From: Gracilaria gracilis
Lineage: Eukaryota > Rhodophyta > Florideophyceae > Gracilariales > Gracilariaceae
Assembly: GCA_030374805.1 (NCBI GenBank)
Contig: JARGSG010000074.1
Location: 124,001-188,000 of the forward strand
Direction: 5' to 3'
Length of the DNA stretch: 64,000 nt
A program made the translations under genes and the position numbers. Each line of letters begins with the position of its first letter. Position 1 is the stretch's first letter. This document shows, piece after piece, positions 10,050 to 19,674 of the stretch. The notes below the pieces were generated by a model. The model did no database searches and had not been told where the DNA came from. It worked only from the letters and a program-made list of their open reading frames with translations.

Positions 10050-11396
10050 ATGACGGGCGGCGCGAATACTGACGCCGCACAGCCGGTGAAGCGCTGTTCT
10101 TCCAGACCCGAAGAGACTACCATTCTGCTGTCTCCAGATGGCGATCAACTGGAATCGCACATGGAAAACAGCCGCGCTCTGGGGTACTTGCTGTTTGCAG
10201 TGTTTCTTTTCGTGACATGCATAGCGATGACCATTCCTGTTCGACCTCGTCTCATCTTGGATGCCGCCGGTCAAGATGCGTCTTTGGCGTCGTTTTTCAC
10301 AGGGACAGTTGATTCCATTCAATCGATTATCACCATTTTTTCCTCGCCTCTATTGGGAGCGGTTTCGGATGTGATCGGCCGGAAGCCGGTCATTATGATC
10401 TCTCACTTTGGCGAACTCATCGGACTCGCTCTGGTAGCACAGTTTCCAGCCAGCCTCGCAGTCCAGTTTCCTGCTTACTTGCTTATTGCTCTTACGAATG
10501 CTTATTTTACGACTGCCAATACGTACGTTGCCGACATCAGTACAGACCCGCTTACTACGTCCCGCAACTACGGTTGGTTGGGTGCTACCGCTGGTTTTGG
10601 CTTCCTCATAGGCCCCACCATAGGTGGTCTCACTGAAAGCGCCTTTTACCTCGCGTCAAGCTTTCATCTTGCTTGCATTGGCATTGTGTTAGCGTTGCTG
10701 TTTGTTCGATTTTTCTTGCCGGAGACAAAACTGCCAGAATCAGGCCATGCTTCGTTTGGTGAGGTGCTTTCGGCTATGAGGAACGCGGAGCTGAATCCGT
10801 TTCCGAGGGTGCGAAGGTTGTTGGCACACAGTGAAGCATTGCAATGGATTAGTCTTACGCTAGCCACGATGAGCCTTGCACAATCGGGACTTAATTCAAT
10901 CCTGTTCCTTTACGCGAATGTGAAACTAGGCTGGGGATCGAAAGAAACTGGCATCTTCATGTCTCTTGTCGGTTTGTCGTTGCTGATCTCACAGTCAATT
11001 TTGGCCCCAATTGCCGTTAGAATGCTTGGTGAGTCTCGCACTATTGTGGTTGGCTTCTGCCTGTCCACAGTGCACTTTTTCATGTATGGTGCGGCTCACA
11101 CTTCGGTCGGAATGTACATGGCATTGCTTGTTGGCACACTCGGGTTTGTTGCGGACCCTGCCATGAAGAGCTTGATTGCACGGCAGGTTGATCGAAATGA
11201 ACAGGGTGGATTACAGGGAAGCATAAGTGCTTTGTCTGCGTTGGTCAAACCTTTTAGCCCGCTGCTCTCTGCTGGCCTGTTTGCATACGGAACCTCGATT
11301 GGAGTTCCAGGTCTACCATTCTATGCGATAGGCACTGTGGCGGGTATTGCAACAGGGTTTGTGCAGATCGCCGTTTTGAAACCTGGACTCAAGTAG
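10050..11396 (+). CDS. Major facilitator superfamily transporter (DHA1, TetA/MFSD14-like)
   Basis: This 448-residue, intron-free protein is an integral membrane transporter with about 12 predicted helices; the first spans residues 43-63 after a hydrophilic, probably cytoplasmic tail. The diagnostic loop 2-3 motif A reads GAVSDVIGRKP (103-113). A TYVADIST sequence at the start of a later helix and FFLPET after helix 6 resemble bacterial tetracycline exporters and the eukaryotic MFSD14/HIAT1 group. Those exchange protons for small organic substrates, and HIAT1-type proteins also act in endosomal or Golgi trafficking. The substrate cannot be read from the sequence. The ATG at 10050 is the first in frame. 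Downstream the gene is followed by 1.6 kb without a gene. Confidence 0.8.
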   Translation: MTGGANTDAAQPVKRCSSRPEETTILLSPDGDQLESHMENSRALGYLLFAVFLFVTCIAMTIPVRPRLILDAAGQDASLASFFTGTVDSIQSIITIFSSPLLGAVSDVIGRKPVIMISHFGELIGLALVAQFPASLAVQFPAYLLIALTNAYFTTANTYVADISTDPLTTSRNYGWLGATAGFGFLIGPTIGGLTESAFYLASSFHLACIGIVLALLFVRFFLPETKLPESGHASFGEVLSAMRNAELNPFPRVRRLLAHSEALQWISLTLATMSLAQSGLNSILFLYANVKLGWGSKETGIFMSLVGLSLLISQSILAPIAVRMLGESRTIVVGFCLSTVHFFMYGAAHTSVGMYMALLVGTLGFVADPAMKSLIARQVDRNEQGGLQGSISALSALVKPFSPLLSAGLFAYGTSIGVPGLPFYAIGTVAGIATGFVQIAVLKPGLK

Positions 11397-13049
11397 TTGT
11401 TGGGCGCCGGCTATGTCTTCGTAGTTGTACATCAGAATGAGATCCTCTTGCATGAAGCGAGCTTGGCTATTGTTCACTGCGAGTCTCGTAGTGCGAGATT
11501 TTCCGAAGTGCAGGCTCCTTTCACCGAATGGAGTTTGCAGCAAACGTTTCACCTCCCGAAGTACAGTCAGGTTGTTGAAAACAAGCTTTTTTCATTCGGA
11601 AATTTGGCAATGTTCCCAGGGACGTGCGGGAAAATGCCCTCTCACGCTTTGCTGGCGTCATTGCTAGAGTCACCGTGTAAATAGCTGCACTCCCGCTCGA
11701 AATTATGACACCCCCCCATAGTTTAGATACTATTACAAGTAAAGGGCATATTCCCAAACTGACCCCACCACCATGTTGGGCGTGCCCAAAAACATGGAGC
11801 CTTCTTTTGGCGCCAAATACAAAACGCAACTCCTCCCATTCCAGAAACAAATTCCACCAGGCGCTTATAAGGCAGGGCGCCTGAAAGCTTTCAAGCTCTA
11901 CCCATGCGCCCAAGTGGTAACTATTCTCCTAATAATCCGTCGGAACGCTTTTAATTCGTCTTTTCAAAGCGGACTAGCTCAATTCTTCAGCCTGTAAACC
12001 TCCTAAGCTACATTGTCTTGGAACAAAAATTATGACCCAAAGACCCCGAAACCTTCTCCTCTGCAGACAAAGACCAAATGACACTTCGCGCGAAAAAAAA
12101 CACGTATGAGACCTTCTCCTCTTTACAAAGCAGTAATAGGAGTAAATGTAATTGCGCGTAAAACAATGAAGGTTTCGGATGCCCCCGATTACATATATTT
12201 GCAGTTTTTAGCTTCAGCCGGGTTAATTCTCACGTTTAAGGTTACCACAGAAACGTCTAAACCCCTCGCTTGCCACTGTTGAAAAACCTCTTGCGCCCAA
12301 ACACCGCCACAGATATTTTCCAACGACTCAAAAACACACAAACCCACATTGAAAGCCAAAGACACATAATCCAAGACAAAACCCGTCAACGCATGAGAAT
12401 TTACAAAATTTGAAGCCAACAAAGACCAAATCTTGCAAACCGAACAAAAGTCAACTAAAACATAAAAACAAACGGCAGGTTTAAATCAAACTAACTTGTT
12501 CCATATTGGAAGCAAACCAACCTCCCCGCCAAACGATTCCGATAATTTATAATTTATGACAATAACGACCTCCTAGATCTGTGTTTGATTCTTTTACAAG
12601 CTCTCTCTGGCAGATGTACACATCAAAAGACGTTTGAGAATCTTTCTCGGACGTACTGCCTCTCTAAACATCGCTTCAGGCTTTAGTTTAACACTGGGTG
12701 CAAATCCTTTCTATCTGCACAGTTCCGCAGCTACTAGGACAGTGATGGTTCTCTAAGTGACCAAAGCATCCCGCTGCGCTGACCGTGGTAAAAAAGCAGA
12801 AAGTTATAGAATGTATGAAGTGCTTTACATCCCGGAACACGCTGTTGACGAAAGTTGGTTTCTTTATTCTGGTTCAAACCTTTGTTTCGTCGTTAAACGA
12901 AACCAGGCGTCAAAACATTGATTTTGTCAACATGAAACCATTCATTGGGTTGCTGACAAAGTTTTTAATGCGTCATGATCTTTAGTTCTTGCAGCTACGA
13001 ATTTTGGAGAAAACTTGCGCCTAAATTACTCCAAAAAAGATACCCCGTC
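11397..13049. other. Gene-poor stretch between the MFS gene and the pogo relic
   Basis: About 1.6 kb of mostly A/C-rich sequence has no convincing coding frame. Short frames on both strands (for example 12189-12422 minus, 12785-12985 plus) match no family I know. Part of 12.8-13.05 kb may be the eroded N-terminal portion of the pogo transposase, but I could not find its DNA-binding motifs there. Confidence 0.35.
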
Positions 13050-13674
13050 CTTTTGCTCTCACGGAGAGCCTCATTGATAGATTTCACATCTTTGACCCGA
13101 GGTGAATCTTTGAAGTTGATGAATCGGAACTGTCAGTTAACAAGGTTCTTGGCCGCCATGTTCGAAAAAAAATTGGTAGTAAGGATTCGGTGCTCATTCA
13201 GATAAACGGCAGGGTCAAGGGTGTGAATGACCGTGTGACGATGATGCAGGTTGTCTCCGCCGACTGAAAAGCATGGAATCCTGTCATCGTTTTCTGGGGC
13301 AAGCGTGCCTACTACAGGTTTATGAACTGCAGTTTGCAAACCCTTCATGAGTTTCTCCCGCCTTGTTATTTGTACCAGCGAGAGATTCCGGGCGTAGAAA
13401 ATGCGATTTACAATGACTGGGCGCACCACTTTGTTGCAGAGACGAAACGATTGCGCACTGGAAACAAGCTTCTGCTTCTAATTCTGGACGGGTATCGCGG
13501 ACACGTGCAGTACACTACATTAAACTTCCTGAAAGAGAACCGTTTAATTTTGTTGGCATTACCTTCGCACACCAGTCACATTTTGCAGCCTTCAGATGTC
13601 GGTGTATTCAGCTCTTGTAAGTCCTATTTTCAACGCGAAGTACACCGCATGTCCCGCTCCCAATCGGTCATTGA
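13050..13674 (+). pseudogene. Pogo/Tigger-type DDE transposase pseudogene, part before the Ty3 insertion
   Basis: From about 13109 the frame reads F-E-V-D-E-S, the usual N-V-D-E-(T/S) first catalytic block of pogo/Tigger (DDE_1) transposases. Next come RVTMMQVVSAD, and WNPVIVFWGKRAYYR, matching the family's conserved strand and F-K-G-K-R step. The second catalytic block is LLLILDGYRGH. The third, LPSHTSHILQPSDVGVF, contains the family LQPLDVGVF hallmark with its aspartate. One in-frame TGA lies after VVSAD (about 13264-13266). The frame ends at the target site ATTGA, where the LTR element enters. It continues at 25116 in the same frame once the element and one copy of ATTGA are removed. Confidence 0.8.
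13670..13674. repeat. Target-site duplication, left copy (ATTGA)
   Basis: ATTGA directly flanks the TG of the left LTR and recurs directly after the CA of the right LTR at 25111-25115. Five bases is the normal target duplication of Ty3/gypsy integrases. Confidence 0.85.
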
Positions 13675-14525
13675 TGTGGAGCAACGCCTTTGGCGGGAAA
13701 AGCGCAAGCTCACGAAGACGTTCGGAATCTTCCCCTCGACAGGGCAGCACAGCGAACGGAGCACTCCGGGAATGACACAGCTAAGCCGGGTGTAAATCCG
13801 AGGTCAAACGACCACGACAAGCGTCGGAGCGTGAGGCTGGTTAGTAGTCGGTAGAGATCCACGTGTTCACACGGTCACGAGATGAGTCCTCGAACGAGAG
13901 TAGCACGGCAACGACAAGGTGTCGGAAACGGGCCACTGCGAACAGGGCAAAAAGGCAAACCCAAAAAGGGGAGAAAGCAAACCACCAGAGTGGGGGGAAA
14001 AGGAGAGAGTAAAGCAAACCCAATACAGGGGCGAGTATACGACAATAGGTCGGAACGAGAAACACAAATAGTGGTTATACTCTAAGCGCCACAAGGGTGG
14101 GTAACTATACGTGAACAACGCGGTCGTCACTCCACTTGGAGGTGAACAGTCCGCGAAGGCGTGATAGTTAGAGCCAGAAGCCCTTGCTTGGCAAGGGACA
14201 ATTTACTTGGGGGAGCGATGCTCAACCCTCTAAGTACTGAGCTCGGCGCACCACTGACAGTGGGTGCGCCGGGCAAAATAATCTATAAAATATCTGAGTA
14301 AATACAGCAATGCTGGGTGCACTGCCTCCGGCATATCCGTGCTACACGTGTGCTAGTCACACCCGCTAAGCGGCGCCTCGAGCCGTGCAGCCCACGTGTA
14401 CATGTGTGGAAATTACCTCAGCGAGGCGACACGCTAATAGCGGTGTAGCTCATATATATCTACTAACGCATGATGCGGAAATTAACTAAGTACCTCAAAT
14501 TGCCTCCAAGGAGTGTTGTCCTTCA
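13675..14525 (-). repeat. 3' LTR of the Ty3 element
   Basis: This is the 851-bp long terminal repeat, TG...CA on the plus strand, near-identical to 24260-25110 at an offset of 10,585 bases. Open frames inside it also recur in the other LTR and are not considered genes. Confidence 0.92.
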
Positions 14526-14527
14526 TA

Positions 14528-14538
14528 TCCCCCTCCTT
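14528..14538 (-). other. Polypurine tract of the Ty3 element
   Basis: Read in the element's direction, the bases just before the 3' LTR are AAGGAGGGGGA followed by TA and the LTR. A purine run in this place primes plus-strand DNA synthesis in LTR elements. Confidence 0.75.
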
Positions 14539-14761
14539 AAGAGTGAGCCACGCCGTCGCGATGGCGGGTCGAACTCCCAACCGTGGGCATAAAAGCGCAT
14601 CCCCGAAGTCTTCGGATTCCATCTCGCCTCGCGAAGACCAAGTCACTACCACTCCAAAGTGCACACCTCGCTCCAGCGACGATTAACCCTGTTCACTACA
14701 GTCTTCAACTCGCTCTCGCGGTCGTACTACCAACCTTCCCGTTCCTCGAGTGCCTCGCGCG

Positions 14762-15838
14762 ATGAGCGGTCTACCTCCGAACTCGGGATACTTCTCCGGA
14801 TTTCGTTCCGTGCCTCTTCCGCAAAGTGGCAATGCTTCTGGGGCGTCCCAGGGACTCAATGCCAGTGGCGGGCACATTCTCCCTCCGGGGCAGCAGCCCC
14901 ATGGTCACGTCATGCAGGAAGTGCCGTGGCCTTCCTACGATGAGCTCGTCGGGCTGAACCCTCGCGTTCACGCGCATCTCTTCCGGACTGCTCCGTGGTT
15001 TCATCCCACAGCCGTTTTCAACGAGGAGCTCATCGCGTCCTATGCGGACGGTACTGATCGCCTTCCCGGGGATCTTCCGGCGTTAGTCACCACTTCGTGG
15101 GATTGGCGTCGACGGGTTGCCGTTCCTCCTCACGCAATCTTGCGGCGTTCCGGCGAGTCGCTGGCTTCCGCTCAGGCGGCATTGGTTCGCTTGGGCTATG
15201 CGCGGCAGAGCCGGGCGAACTTCGAGTTCCCAATTCCTGATTCCATCAGCTTTGATCTCCGGTTGTACCGTACTCAAGGCGAGATTTCGTACTGCACCCG
15301 CTTGGCGGTGGTTGAGACTTATTCCTGGAGAGGACGTCCTAGTGCACGCCAGGAGGCGGTGTGTTGGATTCATCCCATCATCCGGGCGAAGTTCAGGTAT
15401 CTTCGCCGGGAGTCCCGTTCGCGGTGGTTACAGAACTTCATCCGCGATGAGCGCCGTGCGCGTTCCCGATTCGGGTTTCTCGTCCCGTATCAAAACACGG
15501 AGATCAATCGAATCCGGCACCATCACCGGCTGGGCCGTTATGTTCCCATTCCCACTTGGTGGTCCTCGGTGTGTGTCGCGGGTGCTACGTGGAGTTGCCC
15601 CCGGTCCTCTCCTATCTTGGCTCCTGCCTCATCGAGGATCCGTATTCCGGACTGTGGTCCGTGGTGCTCACCGAGTGGGCTATCCGCACCGCGGCTTACC
15701 TCCTTTGGGAAGTATATGACCAGTATCGACTGTGGTATGTCCCGCCTCGCCTTCGTGCGTGCATCCGAGGAATCTCGTTGCGGGTCCCTCTGGGAGGTGA
15801 GAACAATTCCGAAGAAGTTCGTGGACTCCTCGACGTAG
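14762..15838 (+). CDS. Antisense accessory open frame 1 of the Ty3 element
   Basis: This open frame runs opposite to gag-pol, between the chromodomain and the 3' LTR. From the ATG at 14762 it could encode about 358 residues. The composition looks protein-like rather than a shadow: tryptophan- and tyrosine-rich runs such as EVPWPSYDELVGLNPRVHAH and WDWRRRVAVPPHAILRR, then a basic segment with RYLRRESRSRW and RDERRARSRFG. No known domain was recognised. Antisense genes at this position are known in some plant Ty3 elements; whether this one is related cannot be judged from the sequence alone. It overlaps a second open frame on the same strand. Confidence 0.5.
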   Translation: MSGLPPNSGYFSGFRSVPLPQSGNASGASQGLNASGGHILPPGQQPHGHVMQEVPWPSYDELVGLNPRVHAHLFRTAPWFHPTAVFNEELIASYADGTDRLPGDLPALVTTSWDWRRRVAVPPHAILRRSGESLASAQAALVRLGYARQSRANFEFPIPDSISFDLRLYRTQGEISYCTRLAVVETYSWRGRPSARQEAVCWIHPIIRAKFRYLRRESRSRWLQNFIRDERRARSRFGFLVPYQNTEINRIRHHHRLGRYVPIPTWWSSVCVAGATWSCPRSSPILAPASSRIRIPDCGPWCSPSGLSAPRLTSFGKYMTSIDCGMSRLAFVRASEESRCGSLWEVRTIPKKFVDSST

Positions 15839-16539
15839 TCGACCGAGTTGATTGGGCCAGCGTGCCCTTCGCTCAGAGCGGCCGCGGTCACGAGGACAAG
15901 AGCGGCCGCGGTCACGAGGACGGCGGTTTCGACCGGTCTCCGGGACGAAGCACGCCATTGGCGGGAGACTTCATCTTTTTCAATCCCTGGGAGGTGCAAG
16001 AGATCACCGCAGCTAAAGCGGCAGCTCTCCGGATGGCTCCGAGGTATATCCCTTACGGGCATCCCGTTGGCTTCGTCGACGCTGACGATTTTTACCACGC
16101 CTACGGCGGTGATGACGACCAAATTATGGACGACGAACCCGAGATGGGGTATGATGACGACATAGTCGAAGAGGTTCCTTCCACCAACGCGGTTGAGCCG
16201 ACCTCCAATAACACGGCAGCGCCGGGAATGGCGACGGCTGAGCCGGTGAATCCACCGGCGCCCGACCCTTCGTCGGTAGGTGCCGTGGTGGCTTCCCTTC
16301 CGGACGAACCAGAGGTGATCGAGGTGCCTGCCGTCCTCCCCTCTGGGGGTGGAACCGGTGAGGCGGCTGTGATCGCTCAGTTCCTCCGAGGAGTTGGGCT
16401 TTCCGCCACTGTCGCGAGCGGGGACGTCGCCGCAATGCAGGACGCGTTGGCTGCACGCCTTACTGGCGGATCCAATCCCAGCAATGGGGGTACTGGTGAG
16501 AGCGCTCCGGGCCACTCCAACCAAGGGTCGGGGGCTTAG
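15556..16539 (+). CDS. Antisense accessory open frame 2 of the Ty3 element
   Basis: A second plus-strand frame overlaps the first in a different phase and continues to 16539. It includes LWYVPPRLRACIRGIS, a doubled GRGHEDKSGRGHED unit from a roughly 24-bp tandem DNA repeat near 15880-15925, and an acidic aspartate/glutamate segment (DDDQIMDDEPEMGYDDD). A proline/threonine-rich tail follows, then a glycine/alanine-rich end. The minus strand also has a long frame here (15538-16551), but its arginine/serine/histidine-rich content reads like a shadow. Function unknown. Confidence 0.45.
   Translation: MVVLGVCRGCYVELPPVLSYLGSCLIEDPYSGLWSVVLTEWAIRTAAYLLWEVYDQYRLWYVPPRLRACIRGISLRVPLGGENNSEEVRGLLDVVDRVDWASVPFAQSGRGHEDKSGRGHEDGGFDRSPGRSTPLAGDFIFFNPWEVQEITAAKAAALRMAPRYIPYGHPVGFVDADDFYHAYGGDDDQIMDDEPEMGYDDDIVEEVPSTNAVEPTSNNTAAPGMATAEPVNPPAPDPSSVGAVVASLPDEPEVIEVPAVLPSGGGTGEAAVIAQFLRGVGLSATVASGDVAAMQDALAARLTGGSNPSNGGTGESAPGHSNQGSGA
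15880..15926 (+). repeat. Twofold tandem repeat (about 24 bp) in the antisense region
   Basis: AGCGGCCGCGGTCACGAGGA occurs twice in a row, separated by CAAG. The translated unit on the plus strand is SGRGHED. Confidence 0.8.
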
Positions 16540-16713
16540 TCCATCTTCCACCTGATTCCCGCTATGCGGTGTTGTTGTAGGATATAGCCTCGATGGCCAT
16601 TAAACCTACTTCCGTCTATGACGTATATTTTTCCTTTCCCAAGTGCCAGTTTCGTCTTCTCCCACTTCCCAACTTCCTTCTAGGTGAGCTAGCTTCTTCC
16701 CCTTCGGGGCGTG
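16540..16713. other. Spacer between antisense frames and the chromodomain frame
   Basis: This short non-coding stretch separates the two convergent sets of frames of the element and is a natural place for the 3' ends of both transcripts. No motif was recognised. Confidence 0.35.
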
Positions 16714-18081
16714 TTATCCCACTTGGGCGTTGACAATTGTCGCCGGGAGACCCGTGAGAGTACGCCGATGGTACTGCATCACTTTCGATCGTGGGAGATG
16801 CTCGATTGGCTCATCCGAGTCAGCCTCGGGTCCGTAGCCGTACCAACGTACGAGATACTGTATGTACCCCAACGGGTGGTATGAGTGTTCCACTATGTGG
16901 TCGACTACGAACTCTTGTCGGAAGACTTCCCGGCCTTGCCGTGTGACTACGACATCCTGCTTCGGAGAGCTCTCCGGCGGCTTCATCGTGTGTGGCACTG
17001 CGTCGGTGCTCCGGTTAGACCGAGGTGGGTCCAACAAGGTTGGTGGAACTGTATCTTCGCGGTGTGGTCCCCTACTTGGGTCGGTGGTCACGCGTCTCGC
17101 GGTGTCGGTGTTCCCGGTTCCTTGTTCCCGTAGAGTTCCTTCTCCCGCGGGAGTCCCAGGTGGGCGTACCGCAAGTTTGCGTGGTAGCAACCGTTTCGAC
17201 GGTGTTGTGTGTGGCGTCGAACGCGCTCGCGTCAACGGTAACCCTGATTGAACCGGCCTCGCCGTGGTGGTACGGGACGTTGTCAACGGGTGGCCTTCAT
17301 TGGTCTGCGCCGTGGCGTGTTCCGCCTCCGTATGCACGGGAGGTGTCAGCTCGGTTTGTCGACGTGGTTCGCTCTCTGAGCTGATCTCCCTTACAGGTGT
17401 AGTCCGTGTCCTACGGTTGGCACTTCCCTGCTGGGCATTTAGCGAGGTGTCCGCGGTGTGGCCCGTTTCAGGCGTGTTGGGCGACTTAGTCTCCGACGAC
17501 TCTTCTCCGTCTTGGACGTGCGAGCTCAACGGCGCCTTAGGCGGTATTTCTACTCCGTTATGCGACGTAGTCACTCCAGGCGCGCTATGCGGCGTAGGCA
17601 ACGGCTTCGCCGGTAACGACTGAGTCTCCTCGGTCCTGTCCCACACGGCGGTAGTGTCTGGTGACGATTCCGCTTCTGCGTTGATACGCGGCGACCTTGA
17701 CGAGACGCCGGGCTCCCGAGAGGGCTTTGATTGCGAATTAGCGGTGTCTCTCTTCCGTGCCACACGGTGTTCCTCACGCGACAGCGCGGAAGCATGACGA
17801 TCAACGAGTCCCTCCCCCTTCTTAGATGGAGCGACATGGGGAGTGGGTGTCAACGCGCCAAGGCGGCGAATAATTACGCCAGGCGGCGGTGCTTCAGACA
17901 GCGAAGCGCCAGGGCGCGTAGAGTCCGATAACATCGGCAAATCCGAGAGTCCCCTACTTGGGTGTGGTACCTCCCTAGGGCGGTTGATCGGGGGTGGGTC
18001 CGGTGTGTCCGTAGTGTTCGTTTCCGCTTCTGCGGTAGAATGTCCACTTGATGGGTCGTTTCCCGCGGGGGGGGGGTGCAA
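16714..18081 (-). CDS. Ty3 element: proline/serine-rich spacer with C-terminal chromodomain
   Basis: This frame of up to 455 residues is the 3'-most coding part of the element on its own strand. Most of it is a low-complexity stretch rich in proline, serine, threonine and arginine. The last about 70 residues form a chromodomain: FVVDHIVEHSYHPLGYIQYL, then VRWYGYGPEADSDEPIEHL, matching the E-x-I-L-x-H, Y-L-V-K-W and W/E-P pattern. Chromodomains on Ty3 integrases guide insertion to marked chromatin and define chromoviruses. The spacer between integrase and chromodomain is unusually long. Confidence 0.8.
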   Translation of the reverse strand: MHPPPAGNDPSSGHSTAEAETNTTDTPDPPPINRPREVPHPSRGLSDLPMLSDSTRPGASLSEAPPPGVIIRRLGALTPTPHVAPSKKGEGLVDRHASALSREEHRVARKRDTANSQSKPSREPGVSSRSPRINAEAESSPDTTAVWDRTEETQSLPAKPLPTPHSAPGVTTSHNGVEIPPKAPLSSHVQDGEESSETKSPNTPETGHTADTSLNAQQGSANRRTRTTPVREISSESEPRRQTELTPPVHTEAEHATAQTNEGHPLTTSRTTTARPVQSGLPLTRARSTPHTTPSKRLLPRKLAVRPPGTPAGEGTLREQGTGNTDTARRVTTDPSRGPHREDTVPPTLLDPPRSNRSTDAVPHTMKPPESSPKQDVVVTRQGREVFRQEFVVDHIVEHSYHPLGYIQYLVRWYGYGPEADSDEPIEHLPRSKVMQYHRRTLTGLPATIVNAQVG

Positions 18082-18460
18082 AAACCACGCGATCGCGGGA
18101 AATGCGTTCGTGTTGCTGGCCCATCTCCACTACGACAGTGTCGGATTCCACAGCAATTGTTTTGAAAGGACCGTCGGCGACGGGTGAGAGCTTGTGGCGT
18201 TTCTCCTTGCCTGGGTTCCAATACTCCTTACGGATGAACACATAGTCCCCTTCTTTAAGGGCGGGTGGTCTTCGAGGGGCTCGCTGATCGAAATCACGCT
18301 TATACGCGGCTTGCGACCGGGCCATTGACCGTTGTGCTGCAGGGACCAGCTTGGTAAGCCATGTCTTCCAGATTTCCCTGTATCCCTTCGTCGAAGGAAA
18401 TTGATCCAGCGTTGGCTGTGCTTCGAGCGCCACGGGCGGTGGGGTGCGAGACAGAACCAA
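17975..18460 (-). CDS. Ty3 element: integrase C-terminal part
   Basis: The frame contains the sequence after the integrase catalytic core, including RSMARSQAAYKRDFDQRA, then LKEGDYVFIRKEYW and a DGPFKTIAVESDTVVVE strand set. This is the usual small beta domain (GPY/F-like) that binds DNA in Ty3 integrases. It overlaps the chromodomain frame. Confidence 0.75.
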   Translation of the reverse strand: MVLSRTPPPVALEAQPTLDQFPSTKGYREIWKTWLTKLVPAAQRSMARSQAAYKRDFDQRAPRRPPALKEGDYVFIRKEYWNPGKEKRHKLSPVADGPFKTIAVESDTVVVEMGQQHERISRDRVVFAPPPRGKRPIKWTFYRRSGNEHYGHTGPTPDQPP

Positions 18461-18513
18461 TTCAAATGGAGTTAATCCCGTAGTACGGTGTACCTGAGTG
18501 TTGTATGCAAATG

Positions 18514-19647
18514 TCAGCGCATCGGTGAACAGGTCCCACGTGGTGGGGTGATGGCTACGTATGAACGGAGTGCTGCTAACAGCGTCCGGTTAAACCGTTC
18601 AGCCTGCCCATTACACTGGGGGTGGTAGGTTGTCGTGAAGAGATTCTTGACATCCAGAATTCTGCATACATCCCCGAAGAACTGGGAGGCAAACTGTTTC
18701 TCGTTATCGGAGAGTAGATTCACCGGTGGACCGTAGACGAATGCCCAATGGGTGACGAATGCTTGCGCCACCGTCAATGACGTGATTCTCCGTAAGGGTA
18801 CGGTACGAACGAGCTTCGAGAAACGATCCGTGATCACGAGTAAAAACTTGTTACGCCGCTTAGTAGCGAGGAACGGTCCCAAAATATCGATAGCTACGAA
18901 TTCCAGGGGCGCCCTTGCGGGGAAGAGCTTCAACTTCGTCGCATGGCGGCGAAGCTTGACGCGATTCCGAGCACACTCGGGGCAGAACCGCACAGTTGCG
19001 TAGCAATCCACAGCCATTGCTGGCCAGTAGAATTTCCTTCGCAATGTAAGGTACAGTTTCCGTCCTCCGACGTGACCACTAAGTTTAGCATAGTGTGATA
19101 AGTGTAACACCCGAGATTGTAGGGCGTGTGGCACCACTATTTGTGGGTTTCCAGTTACCGTGCGAACGAGGTATCCAATATCATTCACCCGAAAGGGGAG
19201 ATCAGCTCCTCCATTGAGTTGTGCCCGAATCTTCGTGCAGTAGGGATCGCTGAACTGTTCCCTAACCATCTCCTCCGTTGTGACGGGTACGAAGTTCCCT
19301 GGTAGGGGGTTCGCGCTTTCGCTGACAGCGAGTAGGTCGTCCAGTTCCTGGTCAAAATCCAGTTCGTCTGGCCATTCCTCTTCGATATCCTCCAGTTCAC
19401 CTGCGGTGTAGTCGTCAACTGCAAAGCAGGGTATTTCCTCGTCATCGACGGCTAACGCTTCCCCTGTGGTGGGTAGGCGAGAAAGGGCGTCGGCTTGCGT
19501 ATTGTTGGCGCCCTTCTTGTAGGTGACGTCGAAGTCGAACTCTGCAAGACGCAGTCTCCAACGCATTAAGCGGCCTGAAGGCTCCGATATGGAGAGTAGC
19601 CATCTCAATGATGAGTGATCCGTGTAAACGGTGAAATGAGCACCCAT
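18514..19647 (-). CDS. Ty3 element: RNase H end and integrase
   Basis: The frame begins within RNase H (TVYTDHSSLRWLL, then NTQADALSRLP). It continues with the integrase HHCC zinc finger (HLSHYAKLSGHVGGRK, later RFCPECARNR) and the catalytic core, whose D-D-E positions are seen in VAIDILGPF, LLSDNEKQF and HPQCNGQAERFNR. The order and spacing are those of Ty3/gypsy elements. Confidence 0.88.
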   Translation of the reverse strand: MGAHFTVYTDHSSLRWLLSISEPSGRLMRWRLRLAEFDFDVTYKKGANNTQADALSRLPTTGEALAVDDEEIPCFAVDDYTAGELEDIEEEWPDELDFDQELDDLLAVSESANPLPGNFVPVTTEEMVREQFSDPYCTKIRAQLNGGADLPFRVNDIGYLVRTVTGNPQIVVPHALQSRVLHLSHYAKLSGHVGGRKLYLTLRRKFYWPAMAVDCYATVRFCPECARNRVKLRRHATKLKLFPARAPLEFVAIDILGPFLATKRRNKFLLVITDRFSKLVRTVPLRRITSLTVAQAFVTHWAFVYGPPVNLLSDNEKQFASQFFGDVCRILDVKNLFTTTYHPQCNGQAERFNRTLLAALRSYVAITPPRGTCSPMR

Positions 19648-19674
19648 GAGGTAGGGGCGTAGTGTGAATAATGC

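Noticed and set aside
13841-14130. Short frames on both strands within the LTRs
   Set aside because: They recur identically in both LTRs and show no protein-family features.
15538-16551. 337-codon minus-strand frame opposite the antisense region
   Set aside because: It is rich in arginine, serine and histidine and has no motifs; it reads as a shadow of the plus-strand frame.
16862-17623. Plus-strand frames opposite the proline-rich spacer of the Ty3 element
   Set aside because: They are shadows of the low-complexity coding strand.
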